Origin: Chitinophagales bacterium
Lineage (GTDB): Bacteria > Bacteroidota > Bacteroidia > Chitinophagales > Saprospiraceae
Length of the DNA stretch: 34,466 bases
Assembly: GCA_013298955.1 (NCBI GenBank)
Contig: JAAFJT010000049.1
Span: 1-34,466, forward strand
Direction of reading: 5' to 3'
Part shown: in pieces, positions 33,889 to 34,466 of the stretch
Numbering within the stretch: position 1 is the stretch's first letter
How the letters are laid out: every line of letters begins with the position of its first letter
The notes under the pieces: model-generated
Database searches by the model: none
Told to the model about the DNA's origin: nothing
What the model saw: only the letters and a program-made list of their open reading frames with translations
Program-made: the position numbers and the translations under genes

Positions 33889-34271
33889 ACCCGTCCATTT
33901 TTGACAATCAATCCATTCAACTCTTGCCAAAAGTCAATATTGGGGTGTTTTCGAGCATGCTGCGCCACTCCGCCGCAAATGCCATCTGGTCACTTTGCGC
34001 ACGCGGACTCCACATCGTGGTACTCTTAGAACGATTTAACATTCGGAATTGAACCATCGTGCGGTCGGTCACGATACCCGAAGCCTCCAAGTGCATCGAT
34101 TTCGCGCACAATCTGCCCTTTTGCAACGCCGCCCATCGCAGGATTGCACGACATTTGCGCAATCGTCTGCATATTCATCGTTGCCAAAAGCACTTTCGAC
34201 CCCATATTCGCCGCCGCTACCGCCGCTTCACAACCCGCGCCAACTATTATCACATCATATTTCGGAAACAT
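33889..34271 (-). pseudogene. mnmG: Decayed 5' fragment of mnmG (gidA)
   Basis: From the ATG at 34271 the frame reads [29 protein letters not shown]..., the FAD-binding start of MnmG, the enzyme that makes 5-carboxymethylaminomethyl-uridine at tRNA wobble positions with MnmE. Three residues (HAG of the usual GAGHAGCEAA) are missing. After EIDALGG near 34080 the frame shifts by one: the next frame reads [19 protein letters not shown]...MWSPRAQSDQM. Near 33945 a second shift returns to the first frame with NIDFWQELNGLIVKNGRVC. Similarity then stops at about residue 145 of roughly 620, at the hairpin 33840-33887. Frame one alone meets a stop at 34026. It cannot make MnmG; an intact copy is expected elsewhere because the gene is widely conserved. 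Confidence 0.85.
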
Positions 34272-34388
34272 CTATACATTATTTTGCGACAAATTTACAA
34301 AAAAATTATTAGTGTGGGTATTTTTTATAGGATGCCCTTTTTTATACACCAAACTTGCGTCCCTATCGACTACCCACAAAATCAAAAA
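34272..34388. other. Short gap with a split inverted repeat
   Basis: No gene was seen between the mnmG remnant and the GGTGC repeats. GTGGGTA at about 34314-34320 is matched by TACCCAC at about 34371-34377, so the stretch may be another hairpin-type element. Confidence 0.35.
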
Positions 34389-34466
34389 GGTGCGTAGCAC
34401 CACAATATTTGTAGAAATTAGAATTAAAACCCGCGTTTGAGGTGCGTAGCACCGCAATATTTGTAG
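34389..34466. repeat. Direct repeats with GGTGCGTAGCACC core
   Basis: GGTGCGTAGCACC followed by RCAATATTTGTAG occurs at 34389-34414 and 34441-34466, 52 bp apart, with one base different. Each core is itself a short hairpin (GGTGC-GTA-GCACC). The second copy ends at the window edge, so the array may continue. Confidence 0.8.

Overview
The window reads as a chromosomal stretch of a free-living member of the Bacteroidota. Support comes from C-terminal type IX secretion sorting domains (6068-6937, 28844-33463), a gliding-type adhesin with SprB-like repeats, a short primary sigma factor without region 1.1, TAnnTTTG-like promoter boxes and the absence of strong Shine-Dalgarno sites. The genus cannot be fixed from the sequence; a Saprospirales/Cytophagales-like lineage is a guess. 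Ordinary genes alternate with defence genes, and many gaps between genes hold palindromic repeats.

Layout. 1-3414: tRNA-Met, a membrane-anchored endonuclease/exonuclease/phosphatase protein, and a Septu-like pair (HNH protein plus ABC-type ATPase). 3712-7783: a VWA membrane protein, a secreted CxxCH choice-of-anchor V protein and a beta carbonic anhydrase, with a 151-bp near-perfect palindrome among them. 7862-9813: a type II restriction-modification pair (DpnII/MboI-like nuclease and beta-class methyltransferase). 9951-13856: the primary sigma factor and a membrane-anchored caspase-like protein. 13981-18680: two Spy/CpxP-like secreted proteins, a pseudo-receiver, a polyphosphate glucokinase, and a small unknown gene coupled to a PKD-cyclophilin lipoprotein. 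19005-21206: a DtxR/MntR regulator and a TatD hydrolase amid repeats. 21207-23660: a one-protein type IIG restriction-modification enzyme. 23984-25215: an hsp20 gene behind a sigma-54 promoter with three spaced palindromes, then an unknown gene. 25361-28713: a DUF255 thioredoxin-domain protein and an NmrA-like reductase. 28844-33463: the large adhesin. 33889-34271: a decayed 5' remnant of mnmG.

The non-coding DNA is unusually structured. There are four copies of a 155-190-bp palindromic element, a family of short palindromes with CAAGTTGCAACTTG- or GAGGGTTT-type cores, very long hairpins that begin at or just after stop codons, a tandem array that has copied the 3' end of the cyclophilin gene, and an exact 127-bp tandem duplication. 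Three unrelated defence loci (Septu-like, type II and type IIG) lie within 24 kb, but no integrase, transposase or att site was seen.

The least expected observations are the sigma-54/enhancer layout upstream of hsp20, the Septu-like HNH partner lacking the usual zinc-ligand cysteines, the mnmG remnant ending at a hairpin, and the repeat array that duplicates coding sequence. All functional calls rest on reading motifs by eye; no database search was run.
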